Positions 1 through 7,546 of a DNA stretch of 21,919 nucleotides are shown here, piece by piece. The translations under genes were made by a program, and so were the position numbers. The DNA lies in contig JAMCPC010000014.1 in NCBI GenBank assembly GCA_023379725.1, forward strand, positions 1 through 21,919. Reading direction: 5' to 3'. The notes below the pieces were generated by a model that saw only the letters and a list, made by a program, of their open reading frames with translations, was not told where the DNA came from and ran no database searches. The stretch is from Actinomycetota bacterium (GTDB lineage Bacteria; Actinomycetota; Acidimicrobiia; Acidimicrobiales; JAMCPL01). Numbering within the stretch: position 1 is the first letter of the stretch; the number at the start of each line of letters is the position of its first letter.

Positions 1-1979
1 ATTGACCTGAGATCAAGTGCATATCGTGTTATCTCGGATGTAGGTACAAAAGCAGTTATCGTTGTCATATGGCTGGCGATACCATCAAGTGACCCCGGCT
101 CTGATCCCTGTACATGTCCACGCCTGGCGCTCAGGTCGCCAAGTATGTCTCCCTGGAGGGCTTCAGGGACACTTACCTGAATTTTGGAGATGGGCTCCAG
201 CATTACAGGTCCGGCATTGGCCAGTGCTTCCCTGAATGCCAGTGCTCCTGCCATCTTGAAGCTAAGTTCGGATGAGTCTACGGGATGGTACTTGCCGTCA
301 TAGCAAATTACGTGTACGTCTACCACCGGGTATCCATAAACTCCTCCCTGCATCATCGACTCCTCTATGCCCTTTTGTACTGCCGGTATGTATTGCTTGG
401 GAATAGCGCCACCTACCACTTTGTCACTGAAGACGAAGCCTCCGCCTCGTTCCAGTGGCTCAATGCGTATATTGGCTACTCCGTACTGACCATGCCCGCC
501 GGTCTGCTTCTTATATTTCCCCTCAGCCTCCGCTTGGCGCGTGATGGTCTCACGATACGGAATGGCTATTTCGGTTACAGATACCTCTACGCTATTCTTA
601 CGTGCCAGGCGTTCAAGCAACACGTGAATATGAGTATCTCCCATTGCCCACAGTAATGTCTGGTGTGTCTCATCTACCCGTTCTACTCGAAGTGCTATGT
701 CTTCATCTTGTAGCTTATGGAGAGCGGTCATTAGTTTGTCCTCGTCGTCCTTTGTGCGCGGTTCTATCGCAACAGCGTAATTGGCATATCCCATAGGAGG
801 TGATTCGACTGTGATCGGGAATCCCTTGGCACTCAGGGTATCAAATGTGGAGGTGCCGGCCAGTTTGGGGACTGCCAGGATGTCACCCGCCATAGCTTCC
901 GTAATAGGCTCAGAGTGCTTACCTCGTAACAGTTCTATGACATGAAGACGTTCTTCGGTATGCTTGGTGGAGTTGATCAACGTCGAATCTGGTCTGACGG
1001 TGCCTGACAGTACCTTCATCATTGAGATCTTTCCTACGTAAGGATCGCTAAAGGTCTTGAATACTCTTAACACCTCTTTGTCCTTGGGATCACATGGTAT
1101 TTTCACCTCGGTATTACCGGCTATGGCCATGGGGCCGGGTCTTGAATCTGGTGGAGGAGCTATCCTTACAATGGCTTTTGTAAGCAGGTCAATTCCTATG
1201 TTATTTGCAGCCGAGCCACACAGTACAGGGAATATATTGCAGCCAGAAACTGCTTTGGAAAGTGTTTTGGAAAGTGATTCCTGGTCGGGTAGGGTACCTT
1301 CTAAGTATCTTTCCATTAGATCGTCATCAGCTACAACGGTTCCTTCGATGAACTTTTCTCGCATACTACCGGTAACGATTTCCATCTCTGCCGGTATATC
1401 TTTTGCTGTCGGCGGGCTCTGTTCGTAGTCGAAATATGTATTGCTGGAGAGATCGACTATTCCCTTGAGACCAGAGGCTACGCCTGCGGGGAACTGGACA
1501 GGGAGGATGCCCTCACCCAATTCCGTACTTGCCTGATCCAGGACACGGTTGAAGTCGGAATTGTCTCGATCAAGTTTATTCACAAATACCATTCTTGGCA
1601 GGCGTAATGAGTTCAGATAATCCCATATCTCTCGGGTCTGCGGCTCCATGCCCTCTACTCCGGATATCACCACTACGGCAAGATCCACCACAGAGAGAGC
1701 GGTCCGTACTTCTTCAAAGAAATCAACATACCCCGGACAGTCGATTACGTTTATTTTTACCTGTTCGGAGAGGAACGGTGCAAGTGCCATTGATATGGAC
1801 ATATGGTGGTTCACCTCTTCGGGCTCAAAGTCACATACGGAGTTGCCAGCATCGACTGATCCCTTTTTGGGTATTGCTCCATTGGCAAAGAGCAGAGACT
1901 CGCAGAGAGTCGTCTTGCCGCTACCGTTATGTCCGACCAACGCAATGTTGCGTATCCTGCTGGGCTGATATCCTTCCAT
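1..1979 (-). CDS. fusA2: EF-G-like translational GTPase (EF-G2/FusA2 type), 3' end outside the window
   Basis: I read an uninterrupted minus-strand frame of 659 codons from an ATG at 1979 to the window edge, so the C-terminus is missing. A strong Shine-Dalgarno (AGGGAGG, about 1984-1992) supports the start. The G domain shows a P-loop GHNGSGKTT (residues 16-24), a G3 motif DCPGY (80-84) and a G4 motif NKLD (134-137). Later parts resemble EF-G domains II to IV, including a segment with KKQTGGHGQYG and the carboxy-proximal 'SFKMAGALAFREA' and 'LGDLSARRG' stretches. Classical EF-G has DTPGH in G3; here the catalytic histidine position is tyrosine, which to my knowledge is typical of the actinobacterial EF-G2 paralogue rather than the main translocase. 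No rpsL, rpsG or tuf neighbours are present, which also argues for a paralogue. It is divergent from pgsA1. The exact role of EF-G2 proteins is not well settled. Confidence 0.88.
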   Translation of the reverse strand, partial: MEGYQPSRIRNIALVGHNGSGKTTLCESLLFANGAIPKKGSVDAGNSVCDFEPEEVNHHMSISMALAPFLSEQVKINVIDCPGYVDFFEEVRTALSVVDLAVVVISGVEGMEPQTREIWDYLNSLRLPRMVFVNKLDRDNSDFNRVLDQASTELGEGILPVQFPAGVASGLKGIVDLSSNTYFDYEQSPPTAKDIPAEMEIVTGSMREKFIEGTVVADDDLMERYLEGTLPDQESLSKTLSKAVSGCNIFPVLCGSAANNIGIDLLTKAIVRIAPPPDSRPGPMAIAGNTEVKIPCDPKDKEVLRVFKTFSDPYVGKISMMKVLSGTVRPDSTLINSTKHTEERLHVIELLRGKHSEPITEAMAGDILAVPKLAGTSTFDTLSAKGFPITVESPPMGYANYAVAIEPRTKDDEDKLMTALHKLQDEDIALRVERVDETHQTLLWAMGDTHIHVLLERLARKNSVEVSVTEIAIPYRETITRQAEAEGKYKKQTGGHGQYGVANIRIEPLERGGGFVFSDKVVGGAIPKQYIPAVQKGIEESMMQGGVYGYPVVDVHVICYDGKYHPVDSSELSFKMAGALAFREALANAGPVMLEPISKIQVSVPEALQGDILGDLSARRGHVQGSEPGSLDGIASHMTTITAFVPTSEITRYALDLRS

Positions 1980-2092
1980 TAGGCACCTCCCTTTCTAGGT
2001 TGCTTCACTCATCTATGCTACGCGTTCTGGGCAGGCTTTGCCAGCAGTATGGTCAATCATGTCTGAACACGCGAGATTCTCACAGTGTTCGA
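1980..2092 (-). promoter_or_regulatory. Leader and possible weak promoter of the EF-G-like gene
   Basis: The divergent intergenic region of 180 bp carries the EF-G2 leader on the minus strand. The clear element is the AGGGAGGTG ribosome-binding site just before the ATG. Further upstream, read on the minus strand, a CTGGCA and a TAGCAT separated by 18 bp could form a weak promoter, but both differ from consensus, so this is tentative. Confidence 0.3.
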
Positions 2093-2122
2093 TTGGCATA
2101 TCCTGCAAGAATGGGCTATACT
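2093..2122 (+). promoter_or_regulatory. Probable sigma70-type promoter of the PIM operon
   Basis: TTGGCA (2093-2098) and TATACT (2117-2122) are separated by 18 bp. The expected start of transcription near 2129 gives a leader of about 30 nt with an AAGGA ribosome-binding site at 2149-2153 before the ATG at 2160. The same TTGGCA-N18-TATAAA layout is seen upstream of korA, which supports it. Confidence 0.6.
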
Positions 2123-2159
2123 ATCAGTAAAGCTATGTTGGAAATAGTAAGGATATGCA

Positions 2160-3029
2160 ATGCTTGATGGTCGGTGGCGTAAGGGTGTAGATAAATCTAC
2201 CAAACCTGTCGGGAAATTCCTGGTCAGGCTTGGCGTCAAAGCCAATCATTTGACGCTGTTCGGATTAGCTATGTCGGCGGTACTTGCTGTAGTCGTAGGT
2301 AGCGGTCACCTCATTTGGGGGATACCGTTGCTCTTTTTGGCTGGTCTTCCTGACCTGTTTGATGGCCCTGTGGCAAAAGCTTCCTCAAGCGCTTCCGTGC
2401 GGGGAGCGTTTCTCGATTCGGTATCTGACCGCGTATCCGATGCCCTTATGTTTTCAGGTGTCGCATGGTATCTGATACGAGCGCATGAGGGTGAGCTTGC
2501 CCTGCTGCCTGTTGCCATCTTGTCTGTGACCTATCTCATCTCTTACCAGAGATCAAAAGCGGAATCTCTGGGCATATCCGCCAAAGGTGGATTGATGGAA
2601 AGGGCAGAGCGTTTTATACTGCTTGGTGCAGCTTTCCTCTCGCCACAGGGTCTTGTCCCGGTGCTCTGGGTGTTTCTTGGACTGGTCAGCATTACCGCAA
2701 TTGGTAGGTTTAGACGGGTATGGATATCTGCTGCTTCTACAGATGATGCTTCTACAGAGACCATGGTTTCTGCTGTGGCCATGAGGTCACGCAAGGTTGG
2801 TTGGCTGCCGGGGTCCAGAGCGTTGCAATCGACTTCCACCCTGCACCAGCGAGAGCCTATTGAGGAGAGGCTTAGAGCATGGCGTATTGAACGGCTGGAT
2901 CGTAGGAGGGCAGCCAAAGAGAGCCATAGAGTGAAGAGAGAGGATAGGAGGATGCGGCGTAATGGCGAATGGAGATCGCAGGTAGGCAAGATCAAGGCAT
3001 GGCGTACATCGTCAAAAGCGACTCGATAA
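2160..3029 (+). CDS. pgsA1: CDP-alcohol phosphatidyltransferase, probable phosphatidylinositol phosphate synthase
   Basis: This integral membrane enzyme probably joins CDP-diacylglycerol and inositol 1-phosphate to make phosphatidylinositol phosphate, the first lipid of the PIM pathway. The family signature DxxDGxxA(R/K)...GxxxDxxxD is seen at D65, D68, G69, A72, K73, G82, D86 and D90, followed by hydrophobic segments to about residue 210. The usual arginine after the alanine is lysine here. The protein is 289 residues, against roughly 220 for the family; the extra 75-80 residues are a very basic, Arg/Glu-rich tail, probably cytoplasmic. The specificity call rests mainly on context: the PIM acyltransferase and PimA follow in the order found in mycobacteria, while a second paralogue at 19306-19995 looks like the phosphatidylglycerophosphate/cardiolipin type. 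The ATG at 2160 has an AAGGA site 6 bp upstream. Confidence 0.85.
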   Translation: MLDGRWRKGVDKSTKPVGKFLVRLGVKANHLTLFGLAMSAVLAVVVGSGHLIWGIPLLFLAGLPDLFDGPVAKASSSASVRGAFLDSVSDRVSDALMFSGVAWYLIRAHEGELALLPVAILSVTYLISYQRSKAESLGISAKGGLMERAERFILLGAAFLSPQGLVPVLWVFLGLVSITAIGRFRRVWISAASTDDASTETMVSAVAMRSRKVGWLPGSRALQSTSTLHQREPIEERLRAWRIERLDRRRAAKESHRVKREDRRMRRNGEWRSQVGKIKAWRTSSKATR

Positions 3030-3064
3030 GCTTGTCTGTTCAGCCGATTGTGTCATGAACTCGA

Positions 3065-3940
3065 GTGCATCCTGAACTGAAGTATCTTACCTACCGTGGT
3101 ATCGCCACTGTATTGCAGCTCATGCCTGAGCCAGTCGCAATTTTTGTGGCATCTTTGGTCTCGCGCTTGGTGATGAGGCGAAATGTAGATTACAGATTCC
3201 ACTACGAAGAGGCTATTCGCAGAGTACTGGGTGACGGGCTTTCCGAGAGAGAGATCAGGTCATGGAGTACAAGAGTATCCGGATCGTATGCACGTTACTG
3301 GGTGGACGGGATACGACTTAATCGCATGAGTGGATATGATATAGATTCCAGGATGATGGTAGATTCCGGTATGAGCTATTTGGTCGATGCCTACCGGCAG
3401 GGGAATGGTGTGATCCTTGCCCTGGCACACATGGGAAGCTGGGAGTGGGGAGGTGCTTGGTTATTTCGCCAGGATATGCCACTTGCCGCAGTGGCTGAGG
3501 TGCTGGATCCTCCAAAGCTTTTCGATTGGTTCAGCTCCTCGAGAGAGGCTATGGGTATCACCGTTATTCCACTCGATAAGGGTGCCGCCGGAAAACTGTC
3601 ATCCAAGTTGCACGATGGCGGCTTAGTGGGCTTGATCTGCGATAGGGATGTTACTGGGCAGGGGGTAGAGGTAGATCTGTTTGGGGATAGGGCATTATTG
3701 CCACCAGGTCCTGCATTGCTGTCGCTCAGAACAGGCGCCTCGGTGCTGCCAGCGGTGGTGTATCAAGGACCTGATGGTATGCATATAGCGACGATATCTG
3801 CTCCGGTGGAGTACAATCCCACCGGCAATTTGCGCAAGGATGTATCGGCATACACGCAGGAGATTATCTACAGGTTGGAGTCGCTTATTCGTAGGGCTCC
3901 GGATCAGTGGTACATATTCAGCCGCAATTGGATATCGTAA
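3065..3940 (+). CDS. patA: Phosphatidylinositol mannoside acyltransferase (LpxL/HtrB-type fold)
   Basis: A 291-residue lysophospholipid-acyltransferase-like protein. In this family the PatA branch transfers a palmitoyl group to the mannose of PIM1/PIM2 at the inner face of the membrane. The HX4E catalytic motif is at H122-M-G-S-W-E127. A second conserved block, ICDRDVTGQGVEVDLFG (about 191-207) followed by PPGPALLSLRTGA (213-225), is typical of actinobacterial PIM acyltransferases. It lies 35 bp after pgsA1 and before pimA, the mycobacterial order. The start is a GTG at 3065 with no obvious Shine-Dalgarno; the nearby ATG at 3055 is out of frame and stops at once. Translational coupling to pgsA1 is possible. 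A lipid A acyltransferase role is unlikely in this context. Confidence 0.85.
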   Translation: MHPELKYLTYRGIATVLQLMPEPVAIFVASLVSRLVMRRNVDYRFHYEEAIRRVLGDGLSEREIRSWSTRVSGSYARYWVDGIRLNRMSGYDIDSRMMVDSGMSYLVDAYRQGNGVILALAHMGSWEWGGAWLFRQDMPLAAVAEVLDPPKLFDWFSSSREAMGITVIPLDKGAAGKLSSKLHDGGLVGLICDRDVTGQGVEVDLFGDRALLPPGPALLSLRTGASVLPAVVYQGPDGMHIATISAPVEYNPTGNLRKDVSAYTQEIIYRLESLIRRAPDQWYIFSRNWIS

Positions 3941-3963
3941 AAGGATATATCGTAGAAGGAATT

Positions 3964-4089
3964 ATGATGGTTGAATGGAGAGCGCAGACCGTCGATTTTA
4001 TCCGTAGGGAGGAAGTCAAACTGAGTATGCATGGTGAAAGTGAAGGTTCTATGCAGTATTGCAGGGAGAGCGCTGGGTCTTGCGAGTAG
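3964..4089 (+). CDS. Possible small protein of 41 residues between patA and pimA
   Basis: The 139-bp gap between patA and pimA has a short frame starting at ATG 3964 (or ATG 3967) with an AGAAGGA ribosome-binding site at 3954-3960, ending in TAG at 4087-4089. It overlaps the proposed pimA start at 4080 in another frame, so its translation could couple to pimA. The product is hydrophilic and charged, and I recognise no family. It may be a leader frame with no functional product. Conservation in related genomes would be needed to accept it. Confidence 0.2.
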   Translation: MMVEWRAQTVDFIRREEVKLSMHGESEGSMQYCRESAGSCE

Positions 4090-5417
4090 CGCTTCTTTGT
4101 CCTTACGCTCTGGATGTTCCCGGTGGCGTACAGGGGCAGGTAATGGGGTTGGCCAGGGAATTCCTAGAGATGTCGATAGATGTATGCATAATGGCACCTG
4201 CAAGAGGAGTGGGTAAGGGTGGCACCAAGTATGTAGCCAGGGAACAATTTGGTAAATTGTCCACCGATTTGAACGATCGCAATATGCTCAGACCCGGAAT
4301 AATAGAAATTGTCGGTAGAAGCATACCGCTGAAGGCTAACGGGTCGATTGCACCGGTAGACATATCACCGGGATCGTGGGTGAAGGGTCTTCGCTCTATC
4401 GATCGGAGAGGCTATGATATTGTACATATCCACGAACCTTTTGCTCCCGGGATCGGATATGCGTGCATGTTGGCGTGTAAATTGCCGATGGTGGGGACTT
4501 TTCACAGAGCGGGTGCAGGACTTCCATATCGAGTACTGGCACCGATAGCTCGTTACGGGGCTTCCAGGATCGATAGCCTATGTGCGGTATCATACGAGGC
4601 TGCGCAGACGGCATGTGTTGCGTTGGGGAAGGGCTACCTTCCAAATGGCAAGAGCACAGAAGATGGCCGCGCTGATCGCACTATCAAGATTTTATGGAAT
4701 GGTATTGATATCAGGCGCTTTACGGGAGCCCACAGCGCTCCCTACAGGAATGATATGCCAGATGTCGCCATAAGGTCATCTGGTAGTGCGGCGGGTTCTG
4801 CCGGTGTGACGGCGGGTTCTGCCGGTAGTCCAGCAGGATCGTCCAGCGCTATAAGCCCAACTTCACCCGTAATAGTCTTTGCAGGCAGACATGAAAAGCG
4901 TAAGGGATTGCATATATTGCTGGAAGCTTTCAAAGACATCTCTAATCTACCAAGTAGGCCGGTCTTGTGGGTAATAGGCGAAGGTCCCGAGACAATCGGG
5001 CTCCGATCTACCTACGGAGATGATTCGGGGGTTGTCTGGCTGGGTGCGGTAGATGACGAGGAGCTTGCCTATCGCATTGCCGTAGCCGATATCCTGTGTG
5101 CTCCATCGCTGGGGGGAGAATCGTTTGGCATGGTACCGCTGGAGGCAATGGCAGCATCTACGTTAATTGTTGCAAGCGATATACCTGGATACAGGGCTGT
5201 AATCGGTGATTATGGTATTCTGGTACCACCCGGAAATGCCAGGCTGCTCTCTGAGGGATTGGCGCTTGCTCTGGATGCAGTTCAAAACGGTAAGCCTCCA
5301 GCCTCCTTAGAGGACTTGAGTCGTGCTCGAAGACATGCTTCCGAGTATTCCATGCATGCTCTTGCCCTTTCTTATGTGGATATATATGAAAATGTGGCAT
5401 CGCGCTCCAGGCGATAG
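4080..5417 (+). CDS. pimA: Phosphatidylinositol alpha-mannosyltransferase PimA
   Basis: A GT-B fold (GT4 family) enzyme that moves mannose from GDP-mannose to phosphatidylinositol at the cytoplasmic side of the membrane. The N-terminus matches known PimA closely: R-V-A-L-L-C-P-Y-A-L-D-V-P-G-G-V-Q, with the glycine loop near the donor site. The C-terminal domain has GRHEKRKG and the EX7E donor motif in GGESFGMVPLEAMA. I place the start at TTG 4080, because it aligns with the family start and has a GGGAGAG site at 4064-4070; a TTG at 4059 in the same frame would add seven residues. It is 445 residues, longer than the usual 370-390, because of two linker insertions: one before the NGIDIRRF motif and one Ser/Ala/Gly-rich stretch at about residues 218-263. 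Neither insertion touches the recognised motifs. Confidence 0.9.
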   Translation: MRVALLCPYALDVPGGVQGQVMGLAREFLEMSIDVCIMAPARGVGKGGTKYVAREQFGKLSTDLNDRNMLRPGIIEIVGRSIPLKANGSIAPVDISPGSWVKGLRSIDRRGYDIVHIHEPFAPGIGYACMLACKLPMVGTFHRAGAGLPYRVLAPIARYGASRIDSLCAVSYEAAQTACVALGKGYLPNGKSTEDGRADRTIKILWNGIDIRRFTGAHSAPYRNDMPDVAIRSSGSAAGSAGVTAGSAGSPAGSSSAISPTSPVIVFAGRHEKRKGLHILLEAFKDISNLPSRPVLWVIGEGPETIGLRSTYGDDSGVVWLGAVDDEELAYRIAVADILCAPSLGGESFGMVPLEAMAASTLIVASDIPGYRAVIGDYGILVPPGNARLLSEGLALALDAVQNGKPPASLEDLSRARRHASEYSMHALALSYVDIYENVASRSRR

Positions 5418-5641
5418 GTTATATAATATATTTGCCTGATTTATTGATATATTATTAGTGTAGTGTCTTCTAATAGTATTACAAATGGCATGACATTATC
5501 CGGCTGGTCAGGGGAGTCATCTAGTAAGGTAGAGGAAGAAGGTGAAGCTGGTAGGTACGTTGAGGATAAGAACGTTTCCATGGATGTCATCTAGTTGGTG
5601 GAAACCATGGTTATTTGCGGGACACTATACTAGGAAAGGTT
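5418..5641 (+). promoter_or_regulatory. Intergenic region upstream of the M48 peptidase, AT-rich then structured
   Basis: The first 60 bp after pimA are very AT-rich, with an isolated TATAAT at 5422-5427 and TTGCCT/TATTAG-like boxes at 5432-5458, so a new promoter is likely here, although no pair has good spacing. The second half holds element copy A. The region ends in an AGGAAAGG ribosome-binding site (5632-5639). Confidence 0.4.
5534..5622 (+). repeat. Conserved intergenic element, copy A (candidate structured RNA)
   Basis: This stretch matches 20142-20233 on the same strand. My hand alignment of the core gives about 58 identical positions of 72, including one indel. A perfect 6-bp stem is formed by CCATGG at 5578-5583 and CCATGG at 5605-5610, with a 21-nt loop. 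A mutually exclusive 7-bp stem, GTTTCCA (5574-5580) with TGGAAAC (5599-5605), is also possible, as is ACGTT (5557-5561) with AACGT (5571-5575). The block GGTTATTTGCGG that follows the stem is identical in both copies. The ribosome-binding site of the M48 gene starts 10 nt after the element. It matches no riboswitch or RNA family I can recall. Confidence 0.6.
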
Positions 5642-6529
5642 ATGGCCGAAGGATACCGGAAGAATTATCGAAATAAGAATAACCGTCGCCCACAAGGTAC
5701 GCAGCAGAAGGCTCCCGTACTCCCACATAGTACGACCTCACCCTGGGATGCATCTGCCAAGAATCATCGGGTAGTCGATGCCAAGATCGTAATACTTTGT
5801 TGTGGTGCTCCCGCTGTGCCTGCTGCATTATTGGGACTGGTTACGGGCAACTGGATAATTGGCACCGCTGTTGGAGTATGTGTAGTGGTTGCCGGTGCGT
5901 TCTTTTTGTGGAATAGATCTACTTCGTGGCTGCTTAAGAGTCTCGGTTGCGTACCGGTAGGCAGCGGGCAGTACCAGCACGTAATGACCGTCATTAAGGG
6001 CATATGTGATTCTGTCGGCATTGAGTTGCCTCATCTCTATGTAGTCGACGATCCAAGCATCAATACGCTGTCTATCGGTACATCACAAAAGTATATGTCG
6101 CTTGTCTTTACTGGTGCCTTTGCTGGTACGCTTGATTCGCTTGAGATAGAAGCGGCTATGGCTCACGAGATACTGCATTTACGCTCCAGGGAGGCCACTG
6201 TCGGTACCCTTGCTGCGTTCATTGCATTGCCACTGGTCGTAGTACTCCCTGGTATATCGAAGGTGGTTTACCGAATTTCTGGCAAGGGTCGTGAGATGCC
6301 AGCTGATATAAGAGCTGTATCACTTACTCGCCATCCACCTTCGTTATACTCGGCATTGAAACTTATGTCAGATACTGCAGAGAGATCAATACTCTTAAAA
6401 AGAGCTGCCGGGAGAGCGACGAAGTACCTTTGGACGGTGCCGCTGGGGGAACGGCCTGATGATATGACCCAATTAGGTAATGTCGATCATCCCTATGTGA
6501 GGATGTCGGCACTTCAGGAACTCTACTGA
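5642..6529 (+). CDS. M48-family zinc metallopeptidase (HtpX-like), membrane-bound
   Basis: A 295-residue predicted membrane peptidase. The zinc site HEILH is at H175-H179, with a likely third ligand at E218 in the E-x-x-A-D motif (E218-M-P-A-D222). Two adjoining hydrophobic segments lie at about 49-90 and a third at about 186-206, the HtpX arrangement of membrane hairpin before the catalytic site. HtpX-type enzymes degrade damaged or misfolded membrane proteins. The N-terminus (first 45 residues) is basic and Asn/Gln-rich. I start it at ATG 5642 because AGGAAAGG precedes it; a TTG at 5615 in the same frame would overlap the conserved element. In mycobacteria this position between pimA and pdxS holds other genes, so this one looks like a lineage-specific insertion into the block. 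Its substrates are unknown. Confidence 0.8.
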   Translation: MAEGYRKNYRNKNNRRPQGTQQKAPVLPHSTTSPWDASAKNHRVVDAKIVILCCGAPAVPAALLGLVTGNWIIGTAVGVCVVVAGAFFLWNRSTSWLLKSLGCVPVGSGQYQHVMTVIKGICDSVGIELPHLYVVDDPSINTLSIGTSQKYMSLVFTGAFAGTLDSLEIEAAMAHEILHLRSREATVGTLAAFIALPLVVVLPGISKVVYRISGKGREMPADIRAVSLTRHPPSLYSALKLMSDTAERSILLKRAAGRATKYLWTVPLGERPDDMTQLGNVDHPYVRMSALQELY

Positions 6530-6560
6530 TTGTGCTGATCCGCCAGTCTCTATCCTGTAA

Positions 6561-7532
6561 ATGTTCGGTAGGTTTTTCCTGCAACAACACGGTGTGTATC
6601 GAGGAATGGCTCTGAGTGGTAGCATAGTAGGTATGGTAGATGATTTGAACACTGCGCACCATACAGGCACCTTTCAGGTAAAGCGCGGCCTTGCCGAAAT
6701 GTTAAAGGGAGGAGTCATCATGGATGTAGTGACTCCCGAGCATGCCAAGATTGCTGAGGATGCCGGGGCTGTGGCGGTAATGGCGCTTGAGCGAGTGCCA
6801 GCTGATATTAGGGCACAGGGTGGAGTGGCCAGGATGAGTGATCCTGCTCTTATCCTCGAAATCGAGGAAGTCGTAACGATTCCAGTAATGGCAAAAGCCC
6901 GTATAGGTCATTTTGCTGAAGCTCAGGTATTACAGTCCATTGGTGTCGACTATATAGACGAGAGCGAGGTGCTTACACCGGCTGATCGTGAGAATCATAT
7001 AGATAAGTGGCAGTTTGATGTTCCTTTTGTATGTGGTGCAACAGATCTGGGCGAGGCATTGAGACGGATATCTGAGGGTGCAGCTTTGATCAGGTCAAAG
7101 GGTGAGGCTGGTACCGGCAATATAGTCGAAGCCGTGTATCACCTGCGATCAATTGTCGGAGATATTAAGAGGATAGCAAGCGCAGATCCTGCCGAACTGT
7201 ACGCCTGGGCAAAATCTCTTGGGGCACCCTACGAGTTGGTCAAGATGGTGGCCGAGACTGGATGGTTGCCTGTACCGCTATTCTGTGCAGGAGGTATCGC
7301 TACGCCTGCCGATGCATCGTTGGTAAGGCAGTTGGGAGCTGAATCTATCTTTGTTGGCTCAGGTATATTCAAGAGTGACAATCCTTCCGAGAGGGCACGA
7401 GCCATTGTGGAAGCCTGCGTACATTATGATGATGCAGAGCTGGTTGGTAGGGTATCGAAGGGATTGGGAGAGGCTATGCGTGGTCTTGATGATAAATCTT
7501 ACGGAGATAGGCTCGCAGAAAGAGGCTGGTAG
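6561..7532 (+). CDS. pdxS: Pyridoxal 5'-phosphate synthase, synthase subunit
   Basis: PdxS (Pdx1) builds pyridoxal phosphate from ribose 5-phosphate, glyceraldehyde 3-phosphate and ammonia supplied by PdxT, in the DXP-independent vitamin B6 route. The sequence follows the family closely: KGGVIMD with D55 (D24 of B. subtilis), VMAKARIGH with K112 (K81), and IRSKGEAGTGNIVEA with K180 (K149) are the catalytic residues. It is 323 residues from ATG 6561, about 30 longer than usual at the N-terminus. That start has no clear Shine-Dalgarno; ATGs at 6606 and 6633 are alternatives, and family similarity starts only near residue 36. pdxT follows 14 bp later. Confidence 0.95.
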   Translation: MFGRFFLQQHGVYRGMALSGSIVGMVDDLNTAHHTGTFQVKRGLAEMLKGGVIMDVVTPEHAKIAEDAGAVAVMALERVPADIRAQGGVARMSDPALILEIEEVVTIPVMAKARIGHFAEAQVLQSIGVDYIDESEVLTPADRENHIDKWQFDVPFVCGATDLGEALRRISEGAALIRSKGEAGTGNIVEAVYHLRSIVGDIKRIASADPAELYAWAKSLGAPYELVKMVAETGWLPVPLFCAGGIATPADASLVRQLGAESIFVGSGIFKSDNPSERARAIVEACVHYDDAELVGRVSKGLGEAMRGLDDKSYGDRLAERGW

Positions 7533-7546
7533 TAGGCTGAGTCTCT

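Noticed and set aside
1595..2167. Long plus-strand open frame opposite the EF-G-like gene and its upstream region
   Set aside because: It lies antisense to a clear EF-G G domain and extends through its ribosome-binding site; the translated product resembles nothing and is an antisense shadow.
5463..5594. A 43-codon GTG frame through element copy A, whose end (Y-V-E-D-K-N-V-S-M-D-V-I) resembles the translated copy B
   Set aside because: Copy B has a stop in this frame and the copies differ by indels; no ribosome-binding site precedes the GTG. The similarity is better explained by the conserved nucleotide element.
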